NCBI RefSeq assembly: GCF_900113805.1
Contig: NZ_FOQT01000002.1
Span: 496,001-560,000, forward strand
Origin: Halpernia frigidisoli
GTDB lineage: Bacteria > Bacteroidota > Bacteroidia > Flavobacteriales > Weeksellaceae
Direction: 5' to 3'
DNA: 64,000 nucleotides
Positions within the stretch are counted from its first letter, which is position 1. The number at the start of each line of letters is the position of its first letter. The position numbers and the translations under genes are program-made. Of the stretch, positions 62,301 to 64,000 are shown one piece after another. The notes beneath the pieces were generated by a model. The model saw only the letters and a program-made list of their open reading frames with translations. It was not told where the DNA came from and ran no database searches.

Positions 62301-62819
62301 AATACTAACATTGATGTCAAAATCTGAAATATTTTTTAATTCCGTTTCGCGAACAAAACCATAAACATTGGAATTGCTCCATTTGTACTTAAAAACGAGA
62401 CCTAAATCTTCGTTAATTTCTTCAAAAATTACTGAATTTCCATAGAAACTTTTGTACAGATTTCTTTTAATATTTTTAAAATGATTTCTAATTGAAAAAG
62501 GTTCCCAAATTAAAACCTCATCGTTTTTTGAAACTTTAATAATGGTTTTGCTTCCAGTAATTTCCGCAGATTCTGTTATTTTATCATCTGTATAATAAGG
62601 AAAAAGAGCCAATTCACTATTTTTTCTTCCCGCGCTCAAAGCACCGTTACTTGAAATAAACATCCAATGATTGGAATCGCTTACAATACTCATGAAAAAT
62701 GGACGCATTTCATCAACATTAGAAATTTTAAAAAAAACTTCATTGTCAATATTAATTTGAGACATTTTCACGGAAGAAATATTTTCCTCAGTCATATTTG
62801 GAACAGCATCAATCATCAA
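59382..62819 (-). CDS. GH149/GH94-like beta-1,3-glucan phosphorylase
   Basis: A 1145-residue cytoplasmic protein without signal peptide. The layout is that of the GH94-like phosphorylase clan: N-terminal beta-sandwich (about 1-310), linker helices, then an (alpha/alpha)6 barrel with TADLRDDTRYYSNTLFNIMR, the probable general-acid Asp651 in RPEWNDANNALVG, and HRGAQQPGMTGQVKEDLLARWGELG near 1045-1070. The length and its place among GH16/GH17 genes fit family GH149 (beta-1,3-glucan phosphorylases); I assign this from memory of the family. It would cut oligo-beta-1,3-glucans with phosphate to give glucose-1-phosphate. GH94/GH161 remains possible. Confidence 0.75.
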   Translation of the reverse strand: MMIDAVPNMTEENISSVKMSQINIDNEVFFKISNVDEMRPFFMSIVSDSNHWMFISSNGALSAGRKNSELALFPYYTDDKITESAEITGSKTIIKVSKNDEVLIWEPFSIRNHFKNIKRNLYKSFYGNSVIFEEINEDLGLVFKYKWSNSNVYGFVRETELKNISDFDINVSICDGLQNILPAGVGSDLQNSTSNLVDAYKRSELDSASKIGIFALSATIVDKAEPNESLTANIAYSLGFKNSKILLSSTQLQNFRDKKDVSQETDSKGEKGAYFIISDFNLSADETKEWTIVANVNQNISNIVSLSSEISDKENLIKNINSDIKLGTKNLLKLINSADGIQHTADLRDDTRYYSNTLFNIMRGGIFDDQYNIEKQDFLVSIKKRNSKIFTHYFEELNQLPEVFTKFELSELVEKLGNEDLKRLSVEYLPLKFSRRHGDPSRPWNKFSIETRSEKDGSKILNYEGNWRDIFQNWEALAHAFPAWQNSMLFRFLNASTFEGYNPYRIIKNGFDWETIEPDDPWSYIGYWGDHQIIYLLKFLEFSENYYPKYLEDLFLQKSFVYANVPYRIKNYQEILKNPKSTIDFVQKDELEIHKNKALLGEDATLKFNQKNEIHHVTFLEKILATTLSKLSNFIPEGGIWMNTQRPEWNDANNALVGNGVSMVTLNYLSRFLNFFKTILEKSEEKSVEISVELEVFFQSLLEIFTENQSLLQSKITDESRKKMMDLLGNAGSNYREQIYNNDFSGNFKSIKSSEILKLMTVSLAFLDKTIDANKKENGLYHAYNLVSYIENSATISHLSDMLEGQVAVLSSGHLSGNESLEVLDALRKSDLYRQDQNSYLLYPNNQIKGFLTKNVIPESEVFSSDILKNHIESGNKTLIEKDVKNHYHFNSNFKNADDLKQELEVLNIDKNEIIKILNIYENVFNHKEFTGRSGTFFGYEGLGSIYWHMVSKLLLALQEVTIKARKEGNSAEILNQLIDHYEDIKDGIGAHKSPKNYGSFPTDPYSHTPFHRGAQQPGMTGQVKEDLLARWGELGIVVEGGCVKFDPFLLRKSNFIETESEIKITDVNNGAINLKLPAKSMGFTLCQVPVVYLISNEKFIKIKYSDREEQISSNTLNEKLSAKIWERTGEIKAITVGILEEQLR

Positions 62820-62845
62820 AAATTTCTAAAGTTTAGATTTAAAAA

Positions 62846-63676
62846 CTATTTATAAACACGAATATAATCGACCGTCATCTCTTGCGGAAACGGCGTTAAA
62901 GAAGTTGGAAATCCCACATAATTTCCGCCAACCGCTAGATTTAAAATCAGATAGAAATCATGGTCAAAAACCCATTTCCCAGTTACTTTTTCAGGTGTGA
63001 TCCATTGGTATAAATAATCGTCTACGAAAAAATCGATTTGATTTGGTGACCATTCTACAGAGAATCTGTGAAAGTCTTTGTCAAATCTGTCATTCTGCAA
63101 ACCATATTGTTTTGTGATAGAAGCACCTCCGGAATAGCCAGGTCCGTGGACTGTTCCGTTGATCATATTTGGTGTTTGTCCGCGAAGTTCCATTATGTCG
63201 ATCTCACCGCAGTTAGGCCAGCTGTTTGTATCTTCATCTGCGCCAATCATCCAGAATGCCGGCCAAATACCCGGTCCGTACGGTGTTTTGATTCTTGCTT
63301 CAACTTTACCGTAAGTAGTTTTAAATAAACCTTTAGTTTTAATCCTGCTAGAGGTGAACTGACTTCCATTATAAACCTCACTTTTTGCCGTGATAACCAA
63401 ATTACCACTGCCATTTTGGGAGATATTTTGTGGTCGACTGGTGTAATATTCTAATTCTTGATTTCCCCAACCGGAAATACCGTTTCCAATGTCAAAATTC
63501 CAGTTTTTTGCATCTGGCGCACTTCCTGCAGCGCCTTCAAATTCGTCACTCCAAACCAATTGCCAATTGTGATCTGGTAAATCCTGAACAGCTTCTCTCT
63601 GGCAAGAATTTATGGCCAAAAGTGCTGTCGTGAAAAAAATTACTGAACTGAATTTATATAAAATTGTTTTTTTCAT
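62846..63676 (-). CDS. GH16 beta-1,3-glucanase, surface lipoprotein
   Basis: A 276-residue laminarinase-type GH16 enzyme with lipoprotein signal peptide (lipobox AINSC, Cys25). The catalytic motif is GEIDIMELRG: nucleophile Glu158, Asp160 and acid/base Glu163. WSDEFEG at 42-48 and the terminal MTVDYIRVYK are family landmarks. It is a single domain without T9SS signal, so it is anchored in the outer membrane and probably cleaves laminarin outside the cell. It lies 26 bases before the phosphorylase gene in the same operon. Unlike the second GH16 gene (55095) it is intact. Confidence 0.95.
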   Translation of the reverse strand: MKKTILYKFSSVIFFTTALLAINSCQREAVQDLPDHNWQLVWSDEFEGAAGSAPDAKNWNFDIGNGISGWGNQELEYYTSRPQNISQNGSGNLVITAKSEVYNGSQFTSSRIKTKGLFKTTYGKVEARIKTPYGPGIWPAFWMIGADEDTNSWPNCGEIDIMELRGQTPNMINGTVHGPGYSGGASITKQYGLQNDRFDKDFHRFSVEWSPNQIDFFVDDYLYQWITPEKVTGKWVFDHDFYLILNLAVGGNYVGFPTSLTPFPQEMTVDYIRVYK

Positions 63677-63687
63677 TTTTGTAAAAT

Positions 63688-64000
63688 TTATTTATAAAGA
63701 AATACGTTGTCTGCATAAAAATTATCGATGTTTGTACCCGATAAAATGATTTGAGCTAAATGTTTTCTGTTTACCAAACTACCCAGCGAAGAAAAAGGAA
63801 TATCTAAACTCACCCATTTTTGACCCGCTAAAATTGGTGATGAAAAAATTCTAGTCGCATTAGTGTCATCATTTCCACCATAAACTCCATCTGCACCCCA
63901 ATCGATCAATTGTACTGAAAAATTTGCACCTTGCTTCAGGGCTTGTGGTAAAAATATATCGATATGAAAACTTGTCATTGTAGAAGCATCAATTGTAGGT
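63688..64000 (-). CDS. Glycan-binding domain protein, C-terminal part (gene continues beyond the window)
   Basis: The frame is open to base 64000 and beyond; the ATG at 63978 is internal. The visible 104 residues resemble the second domain of the CBM/T9SS protein at 51692 (MTSFHIDIFLPQALKQ...; WVSLDIPFSSLGSLVNRKHL; IDNFYADNVFLYK). There is no T9SS domain, as the protein ends with this module. It is only 12 bases before the GH16 lipoprotein gene and thus the same operon. It is probably a surface glycan-binding protein. Confidence 0.75.
   Translation of the reverse strand, partial: PTIDASTMTSFHIDIFLPQALKQGANFSVQLIDWGADGVYGGNDDTNATRIFSSPILAGQKWVSLDIPFSSLGSLVNRKHLAQIILSGTNIDNFYADNVFLYK

Noticed and set aside
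1-64000. CRISPR array
   Set aside because: No series of evenly spaced identical short repeats was seen; all repeats found are palindromic, dispersed or att-type, and no Cas gene is present.
1-64000. Insertion sequence
   Set aside because: No DDE or HUH transposase frame was recognised on either strand; the tyrosine integrase belongs to the tRNA-Gln element.

Overview
The window looks like chromosomal DNA from a flavobacterium of the Chryseobacterium/Kaistella (Weeksellaceae) type. The signs are low GC with AT-rich spacers, TAnnTTTG-type -7 promoter boxes, type IX secretion C-terminal sorting domains, a DUF4295 gene after rpmB-rpmG, and paired OmpA-type barrels. No 16S gene is present, so the genus is inferred from gene content and protein style only.

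Layout. (1) 1-3.2 kb: molybdenum-enzyme operon (fdhD 3' end, DUF7009, FdhF/YdeP oxidoreductase). (2) 3.2-12.0 kb: a patchwork. A DUF2207-lemA pair on the minus strand sits among several accessory 'cassette' genes on the plus strand. These are a 2OG-dioxygenase plus HEPN/zinc-ribbon pair, a broken Cys-rich lipoprotein plus small membrane protein, a nucleoside-deoxyribosyltransferase-like effector, and a broken secreted protein. Imperfect inverted repeats that resemble integron attC sites border them, mixed with at least two families of dispersed palindromes. (3) 12.0-39.2 kb: mostly core genes (aminotransferase, murB, a sulfite-oxidase-like enzyme with a cytochrome b, lnt, HDAC-like, rpmB-rpmG-DUF4295-ftsY, sppA, folK, OmpA pair, recQ, fmt, recA). 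Between them lie a KAP NTPase, a zinc-finger monooxygenase fusion and two pseudogenes. (4) 39.5-48.8 kb: an approximately 9.2 kb integrative element in the 3' end of tRNA-Gln. It has a 15-bp direct repeat at its ends and 19-bp arm-type repeats inside them. It carries an MmeI-like restriction-modification enzyme, a putative Rep-like protein, an excisionase-type HTH protein, a HigBA-like toxin-antitoxin pair and a tyrosine integrase; no relaxase or conjugation gene is visible. (5) 48.9-64.0 kb: a beta-1,3-glucan (laminarin-type) utilisation locus. It has a Y_Y_Y/LuxR sensor-regulator, a CBM/T9SS protein, and an operon of GH16, GH17, GH17, MFS-GH17 fusion, GH149-like phosphorylase, GH16 and a truncated surface glycan-binding protein.

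How the parts work together: in the glucan locus, outer GH16 laminarinases would cut the polymer, GH17 enzymes would trim the oligosaccharides, the MFS part of the fusion would import them, and the phosphorylase would yield glucose-1-phosphate. The regulator next door would sense oligosaccharides. No SusC/SusD pair is visible; it may lie beyond the right edge.

Seven genes are broken by a single frameshift, a nonsense codon or an internal deletion (8741, 10658, 16401, 19565, 43160, 55095 and 56942 as start positions). This means either an uncorrected draft assembly or real gene decay. The best candidates for undescribed biology are the 2OG/HEPN pair, the deoxyribosyltransferase-like effector with a death-like N-terminal domain, and the cassette-like repeat architecture that contains them.
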